Below, in pieces: positions 1-7,813 of a DNA stretch of 7,951 nucleotides. Source of the DNA: Streptomyces wedmorensis. GTDB lineage: Bacteria; Actinomycetota; Actinomycetes; Streptomycetales; Streptomycetaceae. The notes below the pieces were generated by a model that worked only from the letters and a program-made list of their open reading frames with translations, ran no database searches and was not told the origin of the DNA. The stretch lies in assembly GCF_000716445.1 (NCBI RefSeq), contig NZ_JNWK01000115.1:1-7951 (forward strand), read 5' to 3'. A program made the translations under genes and the position numbers. Every line of letters starts with the position of its first letter. The stretch's first letter is position 1.

Positions 1-1440
1 CGGTGACGTCCTGCAGGGGGGGACCGGCCAGGCCGGTGGCGTGCTGGAGGGCTTTGAGACGCAGCAGGCGCAGCTGCGGGTCGGATTCCACCTCGGAGAG
101 GTAGAGGTCGGCGAGGTGGCCCAGGTCGGCTTCGAGGAGTTCCCCGGTCTGGGCTGCGTACTGCTCGATGCGGTGGCGTGAGGTGTGCAGGGCGTCGAGG
201 GCGTGGGCGAGGGGCCGCTCGTCGCGGGTCAGGGTGCGCAGGCCGGCCTCGGTGAGCCAGCGGCGCAGGGTGCGGCGGCCGGTGTGCTGGTGGGCGGTGG
301 CGAAGATCTGGGGGAGCAGGGCGTCGAGGTCGACGCCGCCCAGGCGGGCGGCCTGGGCGGTGGCGATCGTGACCGCCTCCGTCTGGAGCAGGGCGCGGCC
401 GGTATCGGTGAGTTCTCCGCTCTCCTCGCGGACCGTGACGGTGCCCTGGATGCGGGTGCGGGTTTCCAGGGAGGCGTCCGGGGCGGTGGCGGGGATGTCC
501 CACAGGGTGGTGCCGCGCAGGAGTTCGCTGTAGCCGGCGAACTCCAGCATGTCCAGCGCGCGGTGGACATCGCCCGGGGCGGGGTCCTGGCGGCCGGCGA
601 GCAGCGCGGCGATCGAGAGGGCGTTGACGCTGCCGTAGTGGAAGGCGTGGGCGTCGGCGGTGATCTTCGCCAGCCGCAGCCGGTCCATCGGAGTCGCGGG
701 CTCGTCGTCGTCGACGTTTTCCAGGTCGCGTGCCCCGTACTGGGGTGAGGCGTGGTGCGGGATGCCCGCGAGGTCCAGATGCTGTTCGACGAAGGCCACC
801 GCCCGCTCACCGGCGTGCCCGAACAGCACCGCCGCGATCTCCTCCACCTTCGCCCGCGTAGCCTGGCTCACGGCCTGCCGGTAGCCCAGTTCCACCGCCC
901 AGCTGCCCAGGACCGTCACCGCACGCGCGGTCAGCCGCCCCCGCTCCCACACGGGGATCCGCATCCGCGTCAGCACGTCCGCCACGGACGCCTTGCGCTC
1001 ACCCGAAGCCTCACCCGTGTCCTCACCGGGCGGCCGGTTGCGCACGCCCAGCGTCGGGGGCACTTCGGGGAACAGGCCGTGGAGCGTGCCCAGGCCAGCG
1101 ACGATGTGTTTCTCACCCGGCGGCTGCTGGGGCCTGAGCCACGTGCCCAGCTGCCCGGCCGGCACCGCCAGGGCCCGCGGCGTCAACGACAGCAGCAACA
1201 GCAGGAGATTTCGCTCCTTCGGCGGCGCATCCCCCTCCACGACCAGGCCCAGATGGTCCACGAGCACCGGATAGGCCGTGGCATCCGCCCCCCAGCTCCC
1301 CAGCAGCTCGCCACGCCGCCGACGCACCTCCTGCACCGTGCGGCCGGTGTACCAGGTCTCCGCCTCGCTGTCCGCCGCCGCCTCCAGCTCCCGCAGCCCC
1401 GCCAGTGTCAGCTCCTGCGCCAGCGACACCGCCGACACAC
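1..1440 (-). other. C-proximal, mostly helical region of the giant protein (continues beyond the window)
   Basis: About 480 residues rich in Leu, Ala, Arg and Glu read as successive helices with few linkers, suggesting one or more all-helical domains. Landmarks are E-T-W-Y-T-G-R-T-V-Q-E-V-R-R-R-R-G near 1350-1255, a six-leucine run followed by S-L-T-P-R-A-L (about 1210-1160), G-Y-R-Q-A-V-S-Q-A-T-R-A-K-V-E-E (about 885-838), H-A-F-H-Y-G-S-V-N-A-L-S-I-A-A-L (about 647-602) and R-I-E-Q-Y-A-A-Q-T-G-E-L-L-E (about 172-128). A Pro/Glu/Gly-rich break lies near 1060-1000. Histidines occur in several places but form no motif I can name. It may be a body domain leading to a C-terminal effector domain outside the window; that is inference. 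Confidence 0.55.
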
Positions 1441-4400
1441 CCGAGGACCACGACTCCCCGGAACGCACACTCACGTCGTCACCGACGTCACCATCCCTCA
1501 GTACCTGCTCGTCCACGGGGTCGTCCACGGACGCATCGGCGTCCCCGAACAGCAGATAGTCCTCGCTCTGCCCACCCCCCTCGGTGAAGGCCGGCGCGAA
1601 GCCCTGCTCCCACCCATCGGGGTCTTCTCCAAGCTCCCCGAACGCGGCCTCGAACGCGGCGTCCAGAGCCGTCCGTACCGCACCGTCCTCGTCGGTAACG
1701 GGCTCGTTCTCCTGGCTCTCCTCGTCCACCTCCATCAACTGGTCGTCCAGCAGTTCCGCGAACGCGATCTCGAACGCGGCGTCCAGCGTGTCCGGTACGA
1801 CATCCCTCGCGACAGAGGCGTCGGCTTCGTCGTCCACTTCCATCGACTGGACACCCTGCTCCAGCGTGGTCAGCGTGAACTCCTTCCCCCTCTCCCTCTG
1901 TTCTGAGTCGATGGCCTCGTCGTCGGAGTCGGTCAGGAAACGTGACGTGCTGCCCTGGGTGGCGGGTTGGTCGCCGGGCTGCCACATGCCGCCCTTGAGG
2001 CCCGTGGGTCTGGGCAGGCCCTGGTCGTCGCGGATGCGTTCGGCCAGGCCCCGGGCGCGGGCGGTCGCTTCGGGTGCCGGAGTGCCGGAGTCGAGGGCGG
2101 TGGTGAGGGCCTGGGTGACGGCGGCGAGGGTCCAGTACTCCAGCGGGCTGCGCTGCTGGAGTCCTTCGCCTCTCGCGGAGATGGTCAGCGGGAAGTGGAT
2201 GGTGTCGCTGACGATGGTGCGGGCGAGCAGCCGCAGGCCGGGGTCCAGCCGCTGGTAGGGGCCGGCTTCGAAGGTGCGCAGGCCGGTGGTGTCGACGACG
2301 CGGGACAGCTCCTGCAGGGCCGGCGCGACGACGGGGGCGAGGGGAGTGAGCGGTGTCCGCGTGTCCTGGCCTGTCTGGGGCGGGGTCGGTGCGGCCTTGC
2401 CGTCGGTGTGCTGGGGCACGCTCGCCGACCAGGCCCGCTGATCGGCGTCCGACCCCACCGGCGGCGCACTGTCGACGCTGTCCAGGAGCGCGTCAAGCGG
2501 ATCCTGGAGGGACGTTCGCCGAACCTCGGCGGTGGTCGCCCGAAGCTGCTCCAGTGCGGCACGCGCGTCAGCGAGCCGGCCGGCGTCGCGGGCGTCGGCG
2601 ACGGTCTTGTGAAGCTCCGTCACCCGGTGGGCTGTGGCGTCGTGGTCGATCCCGCTCGCCTGGAGTGCCTTCGCCTCCATGACCACCTCGTCCAGTTGCC
2701 GCTTGAGCCGGCTGGGGAGGAGGCCTTGTTCCTTGGCCGCGTTGGTGAGTACGGCGTCCAGCGGGTCGCGGAACTCCGGGGTGCCGGGACCGTACGGCTT
2801 GGAACCGAGGAGGGCATCGGCGTTGTCGGGGGCGTCGCTCTCGCGCGGCTTGGGCCGTACGAGCAGATGCTCACTGAGCCCCTGGCGCCCGGCGGGCTGG
2901 GTGGGCTGGGTGGGATCGGTCTGTGGGGACCTCGCCGAGACGGTGACGCCGGGCTCCTCGGAGGGCGGCGGGGTGAGGGAGTCCAGGGCGTTTTGGGCGG
3001 GGTCCGGGTTCGGCTCGGTGCGCTTGGCAGCGGCCTTCGCTTCGAAGGCTTCACTCAGGCTCATCACCATGTCGAGGTCGCCGCGCCTGCCCGCGGCGTT
3101 CATTCCCAGCTCGTGCGCGTTGAGCTCGTGCGGGCTGAAGCCGAGGTCGAGCAGTTCCTGGCGCCTGTTCTCTTCGAACTTCGCGATCCGGGCGTCCATC
3201 TCCCGCTGTGGGGCGAGCTCGTGATCGATGCGACGGCGCAGGTCTTCCCTCACCGCGACGGGATCATCCGCGGCTTCGATGCGCAGCGCCCAGATCTCCA
3301 GCTCCTCGGGCGTCATCTGGACGCGTCTGGCATCGCTGAAGATGTCGTCCTGGAGGTTCTTCAGCCGCCGCTGGACATGACGGTCCCAGTCCTCCGGCCC
3401 ATCCGGCCCATCCGGCCCATCCGGCCCATCCGGATCATCGAGGTCACGCAGGGGATCAACGGAGGGGTCGTCGAACCTCTCCTTGAGCGCGTCGGGCTTC
3501 TTGTCCTCGAAGAGGTTCCACAGCTCGTTCTCGCTGACCAGCCGACCCTCGCCGGTCCGCCACTGCTGTGCGACCGCTTCTTCGAAGGCCTCCAGTTCCT
3601 CGGCCATGCCGTCGTCCTGGCCGTCGCGCAGCGCCGCGAGCCTTTCCCGGGTCGTGGCGTCGAAGGCCGCTTCCAGTTCGTCGAGCTTCCGGGCGCGTTC
3701 CTCGATCGCCTTGAGCACTTCCGGGACATCGCCGCGCTCGCGGGCCCGCTCGATCCGCGTCTCGAAGCTCGCCCATTCCTCGTCCGGCATGCCGAATTCT
3801 CCGGCCCTGTCCTTGAGGGAAGCGGTGCTGTGTTCGATCGACTGCTGGAATTCCGACTCGGTCTTCGCCTGGGCGATCGTGCCCTTCCACTCGGCCTCGA
3901 CACGGTTGAACTCCGCCAGGTCCTCCTGCCGCAGCGCGGTCGTCAGTGCGTCCTTGAAACGGGCCGACTCCGTAGCGCCCTGGCCCGCCTCCACCGCTTC
4001 GCCGGCCAGTGCTTCGAGGGATTCGAACCGCTTGACGCGGAAGTGCCAGTCCCGGCTCAGTTCCACCACCGTGGACTTGTCCGAGCCCGATGCGATGGCG
4101 TCGGTGAGTCCGTCCTGCCAGTACGAGATCTCGCCCTCGGGCATACCGTGCCTGGCCGCTTGGAGGGAGAGGAACCTCTCCATGTCTCGCGCCCACACGG
4201 CATCGCCCACAGGGACGTCGGGTAGCCAGTCCAGCTGTTCGGCCGGCCCCTCGGACTCCGCCCCGTCCAGCAGTGGCTTGAGGCCGTCCCACTCCACGGG
4301 CGCGCCGTCCTCCAGTAGGGCAAGGACGTCATCGCGCAGCTGATGCTCGGGCGTACTCTCCCCGTTCGCCCGCAGGATGTCGCCGAGTCCTTCCGCCAAC

Positions 4401-7400
4401 GGCGATCCGGCGGCGTCCTCGGGCAGCGTGTCGGAGATCTGCCGCAGCTCCTCCCGCAGCCCGCCCTGCCCGCCCTGCCCGTCCAGGGCATCCAGCACCG
4501 ACTTCAGGCCGTCCTTCAACGCTGAATCGGCTGTTTCCTGGCGCTCCCGGAAGGCCAGGAACTCGTCTATGGGCATGCCCTTGACCTCCGCCAGCCGCGC
4601 GGTCAGTTCCCGTTCCAGCCGAGCCGACCTGTCGGCCTGGGCTTCCCCGACACGCTCCCAGAACCGATCCACCAGTGTCGTGGCGTCCTCGGTGCGCCCC
4701 GCGGCCCACGCGTCGCGGATCTGCTTCATCCACGACGCGTGCTCCTTGAAGGACACCCCCGCATCCTCCGCGGCTTTCGCCAGCAGCTCCGGCTGCGTCT
4801 CCACCGTCGCTCGCGGTGTGGTCGGCACATCGTCGACACCCGGCCGGTTCGAGGCACCCGTGACCTGCTCAAGCTCCTGGTGCAACCGCAGGCCCAGCTC
4901 CACCAGTTCCGTCCGGCCTTCAGCCCCCCTGCGGCCCGCTTCGGCGAAGCGGGCCTGCCACGCCCCGATCTCCTCCGGCGACATCTGCGCCGCGCGGGCC
5001 CGCCCCAGGAGTGATTCCAGCATCCGCACATCGCGCACACCCAGCGACCCGTCCTCACCAGGAGGCGACGGCAGATCCCGGAGCCGGTCCAGGGGAGCAC
5101 CATCCGATGCCGTCAGCGTGCCTTCACGCGGCCGGGCCTCCAGATCCGCGTCTGTCATCCCGGCGTCCAGGGCCTTCCGCTCCGGCTCCGCCGCCGAGAG
5201 GGCTTCGTCCCCGGTCATCCGCGACGAGGAGTCCGCGTCCTCGCGCAGGGCTTCCCAGCGCGCCGCGAGCGCGAGATCCGCCCTGGCGGAAGCCTGCTCC
5301 CGTTCTCGTACCATCTGGTCGCGCTCACGGATCAGGCCATGGGCGTCCGCCAACCGGCCCTCATCCACGGCTTCCCTGATCAGGCTCTCCGTGCCGTTCC
5401 AGGCCCGCTCCGACATGCCGGCGTCGAGGGCCCGTTCCCTCGCCGCGGCCACCACGTCGAACGGCCGCTGCCCGAGCGGGCCGAGTTCCTCGTTCCCACG
5501 GTGACGACGGAACGCCACCTCCTGCCCCACCGATTCCAACTCCGCGACGTGGGCGGTACGCCGCGCCGCGATCGCCGCGGCGGCCTCGGCATCTCCCTTG
5601 CCCAGAGCCGCTTCGAACCGCTCCTGATAGAGGGTCCACTCCTGCGGCGTCATCCCCGCGGCGAGGGCCTTCGCCTCCAGCCGAGCCAGGGGACCGGTCT
5701 CCTCATCCGCTGCTGGGGGCGTATCGCCGTCTGGGCCCACCGACGGCATGCCGTCGGCTTCGGTTCCCGGCAGCAGGTCCTGCACCAAGCCGCCATGCTC
5801 GGCCGGCGCCCTGCCCGCTTCCAGCGGTACGGTCGCCGCCGGCTCCTGCGGGCCGTCGGCCGCATGGGGGACTTCGGCGAATTCGATCGGCATCACGTCC
5901 CGGATGGTGCTGCCGTTCCTGCCGAGCATCTGCTCGACGATCCCGCTGTCCATCAATCGCTGAGGGTCCCAGCCCGTTTCACGCAGACCGTTGTGCGACA
6001 GCAGAGCCGCGAACTCCGACTTCCGCGCCGGTGACAACGCCTCCATGAGCTCCGAGACCGGCCTGTCCCCGTCCGGGCCCCTCAGCTCGGGGAAGGACCT
6101 CAGGCTCTCCGTAAGGGCGTTCTCCACTCTGGCGGCCATCTCGGTGCGAGCGGCCTCGACTTCGGGTGAGCTCTCGAACGAACCTTCCGGCAAGGTCATC
6201 TCGAAGCGAGCCCGGTCCTTCACTCCGACGAAGTACTCGAGCATGAGCTGCGCGGCTTCCTTGCCCCGCCCCTGATCACGCAGCCTCTGTGCGAACGACT
6301 CGAAGGCCTTGCGGTCCGGAACAGGGGGCTCACCGTCCGGCGCTTCCGTGAGCCTGCCCGGGCCAACCGGCTCACCGGAGAGGACTTCGGACATCTCCGG
6401 CCGGGACTCCGGGACTGAGGGCGCGGAAGCGGTGCCATCGGCGGTGACGGTGAGGTTCTCGGGGCGCTTCACCGTCGACGGCGCCGGGCTGGGAGCCGCC
6501 TCGGAAACCCTGGCACTCGACTGGGCTCGTACATCCGACGCGGGCGAGCCGGGGGTGCCGCCCGAGAACACGGTGTTGATGTCCGGGACCTTGCCCGCGC
6601 CCGCGCCCGTGCCCGTGGCCGTGGTTCTCGGCGTGTTTGCCTGCACAGTACTGGCCGGCGTGACCGTGGTTTCCTGCGTACGCGCCGACACCGGGACCGA
6701 GTTGCCGGAGCTGGGGGCGCCGCTGGGGTGTGCGCCGCCGATGAGGCTTTCCGTGCCGGCCCGCGGCTGTGCGGTGGGTGTGGACGGCAGTGCACCGGCG
6801 GGCTGCGAGGCGCCGACAGCCTGACCTTCGGGGACGACCACACTCGGCACGTCCGGCCGGCCGGAGGAGAGCGGCGCGTCCGTGACGACAGGCGTGCTCC
6901 CCTGCACCTGAACGTGCGGCTGGGCCAGGGGCTCCTGCCGTGGACCGGAGAGCACATCGCCGATCGACACCGACGAGCCGCTTGCCTGAACGGGCGTGGT
7001 CACCGTCCCGTCGCTCGACTGCGACTGCGACTGCGACTGCGACTGCGACTGCGACTGCGACTGCGACTGCGGAACATCGCTCTGCGCGGGGACGCCGGGG
7101 GCCTCCGAGACAGGCGGTGAGCTGTCCAGAGGGGTCGTCGTCTCCGCGGTTCCACTGGAGTCGACCGGACCGGACCGCACCCGGGGAGTCTCGGGCGGCG
7201 GCGTCGAGACGGCCGCCTCCACCGTGGAGGACACCGGCCTGACCGGCACCTCACCCTCCGCGGGTGCCGTGCTCCGCAGCGTGTCGCCCGTGCCCTCGGA
7301 CACCGCCGTAATGTTGCCGGCCGCGATCTCACGGCCCTGAACGATCGTGTCCGGCCGACTACCCTGCCCCACCGGATCGGCACCCGGGCGGGGACCTTCT

Positions 7401-7813
7401 CCCGCACCGCCGGGTATCTCCCCCTTGCCGGACGGGACGGCCGTCTCCGCCGTCCCTCTGATCTCCCCACCGACGGGCCTCGCATCCCCCGAACCGGTGG
7501 ACAGCGACGCATCGGAGGACCACGACGATTCGGTGGAGACCGTACTGGCACGGTCAAGCAGCCGCCTCTCGCTGCCACCCGCCGACGACACCGGCCGGGA
7601 GCCCGTGCCGGAACCGGCAGGGCCGCCCTCGAAGCTCGTCTTGACCTGGACGAACTTGTTGTTGAACGCCCTGGGCACCTTCACCGGGTTGACCTTCAGC
7701 GGAGTGATCCGCTGGGCCGCCGCCCGCGCACCGCCCGCCGTGCCGAACGCCAGACCCGAGGTGACCATGTGCCAGGTGACATGACCCGCGTCCTGCCCGG
7801 TCGCCAGCTTAAC
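1..7813 (-). CDS. Giant modular repeat protein, internal fragment lacking both ends; function unknown
   Basis: This frame is open for 2,604 codons, read from 7813 down to 2, with no stop and strong G/C third-position bias; it continues past position 1. I do not recognise a named gene. Order of regions: rest of a glycine-rich domain (7813-7630), disordered Pro/Ser/Thr linker (7630-6314), charged helical block (6313-5880), helical repeat region (5690-3020), Pro-rich linker with hairpins (3020-2345), compact segment (2345-1975), acidic linker (1970-1440), helical C-proximal region (1440-1). There is no cysteine, no TTA codon, and no enzyme motif I can identify. Its N-terminal continuation lies in another frame upstream of 7813, so the gene as given is frameshifted. 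The first in-frame ATG after the break (7768-7766, within H-M-V-T) has no ribosome binding site and lies inside conserved-looking sequence, so I do not treat it as a start. By analogy with giant actinobacterial WXG100-like or 'lonely Cys' proteins it may be exported; this is inference. Existence of the gene is secure, function is not. Confidence 0.9.
1440..1970 (-). other. Acidic low-complexity linker
   Basis: About 177 residues are very rich in Asp and Glu with Ser and Val, for example T-D-S-D-D-E-A-I-D-S-E near 1930-1893, M-E-V-D-D-E-A-D-A-S and M-E-V-D-E-E-S-Q-E-N-E, and later D-A-D-A-S-V-D-D-P-V-D-E. It holds a degenerate duplication (listed separately) and ends in a serine-rich string, R-S-G-E-S-W-S-S-G-V-S. 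It is likely disordered and highly negatively charged. Confidence 0.65.
1622..1849 (-). repeat. Degenerate tandem duplication of about 108-120 bp in the acidic linker
   Basis: Two similar blocks occur in tandem. Q-S-M-E-V-D-D-E (around 1849-1829) matches Q-L-M-E-V-D-E-E (around 1741-1718). T-L-D-A-A-F-E-I-A-F-A-E-L (1789-1751) matches A-L-D-A-A-F-E-A-A-F-G-E-L (1669-1631). At DNA level 18 bases (ctcgaacgcggcgtccag) are identical at 1649-1666 and 1769-1786, exactly 120 bases apart. The offset falls to 108 at the M-E-V-D strings, so a 12-base length difference has accumulated. Confidence 0.8.
1975..2345 (-). other. Compact, apparently folded segment of unknown family
   Basis: About 123 residues with a balanced mix of hydrophobic, aromatic and charged residues stand between two disordered stretches, suggesting a small folded domain. 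Recognisable strings include ALQELSRVVDTTGLRTFEAG, G-L-R-L-L-A-R-T-I-V-S-D-T-I-H-F-P-L, L-E-Y-W-T-L-A-A-V-T-Q-A-L and, at the end, T-G-L-K-G-G-M-W-Q-P-G-D. I do not recognise the fold and see no metal-binding or catalytic signature. Confidence 0.45.
2345..3020 (-). other. Pro/Thr/Gln-rich linker with embedded helical hairpins
   Basis: This stretch starts with a flexible part (P-N-P-D-P-A-Q-N, then T-Q-P-T-Q-P-A-G, near 3010-2885). A helical part follows (about 2765-2470), framed by two similar strings, D-P-L-D-A-V-L-T-N-A and D-P-L-D-A-L-L-D-S-V. Between them are E-V-V-M-E-A-K-A-L and D-A-G-R-L-A-D-A-R-A-A-L-E-Q-L; the latter resembles the second half of the upstream helical repeats. It ends in a Thr/Pro-rich stretch (T-P-P-Q-T-G-Q-D-T-R-T-P-L-T-P). 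It probably connects the repeat region to the next ordered segment. Confidence 0.55.
3395..3430 (-). repeat. Perfect nonanucleotide tandem repeat, (CGGCCCATC)x4, encoding Asp-Gly-Pro repeats
   Basis: Four exact copies of a nine-base unit are followed on the plus strand by a partial unit (CGG ATC ATC). The coding strand reads D-D-P-D-G-P-D-G-P-D-G-P-D-G-P-E-D. It forms a flexible acidic Pro/Gly hinge between two helical repeat units (cores at 3793 and 3319). Expansion or contraction would keep the frame. Confidence 0.95.
4933..4955. repeat. Strong inverted repeat (10-bp perfect stem, 3-base loop) inside coding sequence
   Basis: ggcccgcttc (4933-4942) pairs perfectly with gaagcgggcc (4946-4955) around a three-base spacer. 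The bases encode part of A-R-F-A-E-A-G-R-R in a helical repeat. The transcript could form a stable hairpin. There is no T tract on either side and the reading frame continues for thousands of bases, so it is not a convincing terminator. Confidence 0.7.
5740..5757. repeat. Perfect 18-bp palindrome inside coding sequence
   Basis: The 18 bases centred on GCATGC (ccgacggcatgccgtcgg) equal their own reverse complement. They encode part of A-D-G-M-P-S-V in the linker before the helical repeats. An operator-like function is conceivable, but nothing nearby (start codon, gap) supports it, and palindromes of this size can arise by chance in high-GC DNA. Confidence 0.6.
5880..6313 (-). other. Charged helical block of the giant protein
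   Basis: About 144 residues rich in Ala, Glu, Arg and Leu are predicted to be mainly helical. They begin KAFESFAQRLRDQGRGKEAA and end near I-R-D-V-M-P-I-E-F. Aromatic residues and Met reappear here after the disordered linker, suggesting a folded unit. The stretch D-Q-G-R-G-K-E-A-A-Q-L-M-L resembles the second half of the downstream helical repeats (G-[RD]-x-x-E/D-A-x-x-L), so this may be a divergent relative. I see no catalytic motif. A roughly 65-residue Pro/Gly/Asp-rich linker (5879-5690) separates it from the repeat region. Confidence 0.6.
6594..6625 (-). repeat. Short degenerate repeat of gcccgt/gcccgc type encoding alternating Gly/Thr/Ala
   Basis: The plus strand shows consecutive near-copies of a six-base unit (gcccgc, gcccgt, gcccgt, ggccgt). 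The coding strand reads T-A-T-G-T-G-A-G-A-G. It is a small low-complexity tract within the disordered linker, with no sign of an independent function. Confidence 0.65.
7016..7069 (-). repeat. Perfect hexanucleotide tandem repeat, (CGACTG)x9 on the plus strand, encoding nine Gln-Ser pairs
   Basis: Nine uninterrupted copies of CGACTG (CAGTCG on the coding strand) span 54 bases and encode alternating Gln-Ser inside the disordered linker. It is preceded by Val-Pro and followed by Ser-Asp-Gly. Because the unit is six bases, gain or loss of copies changes tract length without breaking the frame. Perfect identity of all copies suggests recent slippage expansion. Confidence 0.97.

Larger units (their letters stand above)
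3020..5690 (-). repeat. Degenerate helical repeat region, at least ten copies of a G-M-[ST]-P-x-E-W motif
   Basis: About 890 charged residues contain a recurring unit. Its core is G-M-[ST]-P-x-E-W-x-x-[WYF]-x-x-R-[FI]-E-x-A, usually followed by G-[DR] and a second helix. Cores are at 5656-5606 (GMTPQEWTLYQERFEAA), 5419-5369 (GMSERAWNGTESLIREA), 5161-5129 (GMTDADLEARP, truncated), 4990-4937 (AQMSPEEIGAWQARFAEA), 4762-4706 (AGVSFKEHASWMKQIRDAW), 4579-4535 (GMPIDEFLAFRERQE), 4147-4097 (GMPEGEISYWQDGLTDA), 3793-3743 (GMPDEEWASFETRIERA), 3319-3269 (QMTPEELEIWALRIEAA) and 3142-3092 (GFSPHELNAHELGMNAA). Core-to-core spacing is about 57-86 residues for six of the nine intervals and 118-158 for the rest, where half-copies or linkers intervene. 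The copies are diverged in DNA and protein, so the array is old. I cannot assign it to a known repeat family; a helical-hairpin or coiled-coil scaffold role is inference. Confidence 0.75.
6314..7630 (-). other. Long disordered Pro/Ser/Thr/Gly/Val linker in the giant protein
   Basis: About 440 residues are dominated by Pro, Ser, Thr, Gly, Val and Ala, with scattered acidic residues, few aromatics and no cysteine. It contains a serine-rich patch (SSWSSDASLSTGSG, near 7543-7502), a Gln-Ser tract (7069-7016) and an alternating Gly/Thr/Ala stretch (6625-6594). Such a segment is expected to be intrinsically disordered and to connect the N-terminal domain to the helical body. It stays in frame throughout, with G/C-ending codons, so it is genuine coding sequence and not an intergenic gap. 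Confidence 0.75.

Noticed and set aside
185..748. Plus-strand open frame of 187 codons, Gly/Val/Ala-rich
   Set aside because: Codon-aligned antisense to the helical C-proximal region; its composition is that expected from reversing Ala/Thr/Leu codons.
752..1906. Plus-strand open frame of 384 codons
   Set aside because: Same codon-aligned antisense register as the giant gene; Arg/His/Gln-rich shadow sequence with no motif.
1967..4225. Plus-strand open frame of 752 codons
   Set aside because: It is codon-aligned antisense to the giant minus-strand gene. In that register plus-strand stops need TTA, CTA or TCA codons in the real gene, which are rare here, so long antisense frames arise automatically. 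Its translation is a reversed, shadow-like composition, whereas the minus frame shows repeats and domain structure.
3456..4292. Minus-strand open frame of 278 codons in another register
   Set aside because: It overlaps the main frame on the same strand and gives Gly/Arg-rich shadow sequence, while the main frame through the same bases carries the helical repeats.
4933..4955. Rho-independent terminator
   Set aside because: The hairpin has no following T tract on either strand and lies within an uninterrupted reading frame.
5740..5757. Operator palindrome
   Set aside because: A perfect palindrome is present, but it is far from any plausible gene start and fully within coding sequence, so regulation is unsupported.
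5339..6034. Plus-strand open frame of 231 codons
   Set aside because: Again codon-aligned antisense to the giant gene, with no independent coding features.
7016..7069. Hexamer array as a CRISPR or regulatory repeat
   Set aside because: The units are six bases with no spacers, and they encode Gln-Ser in frame with both flanks.
7766..7768. ATG as a possible start of the large downstream frame
   Set aside because: There is no purine-rich ribosome binding site upstream, and it lies inside sequence (V-T-W-H-M-V-T-S-G) that continues the domain encoded upstream in the other frame.
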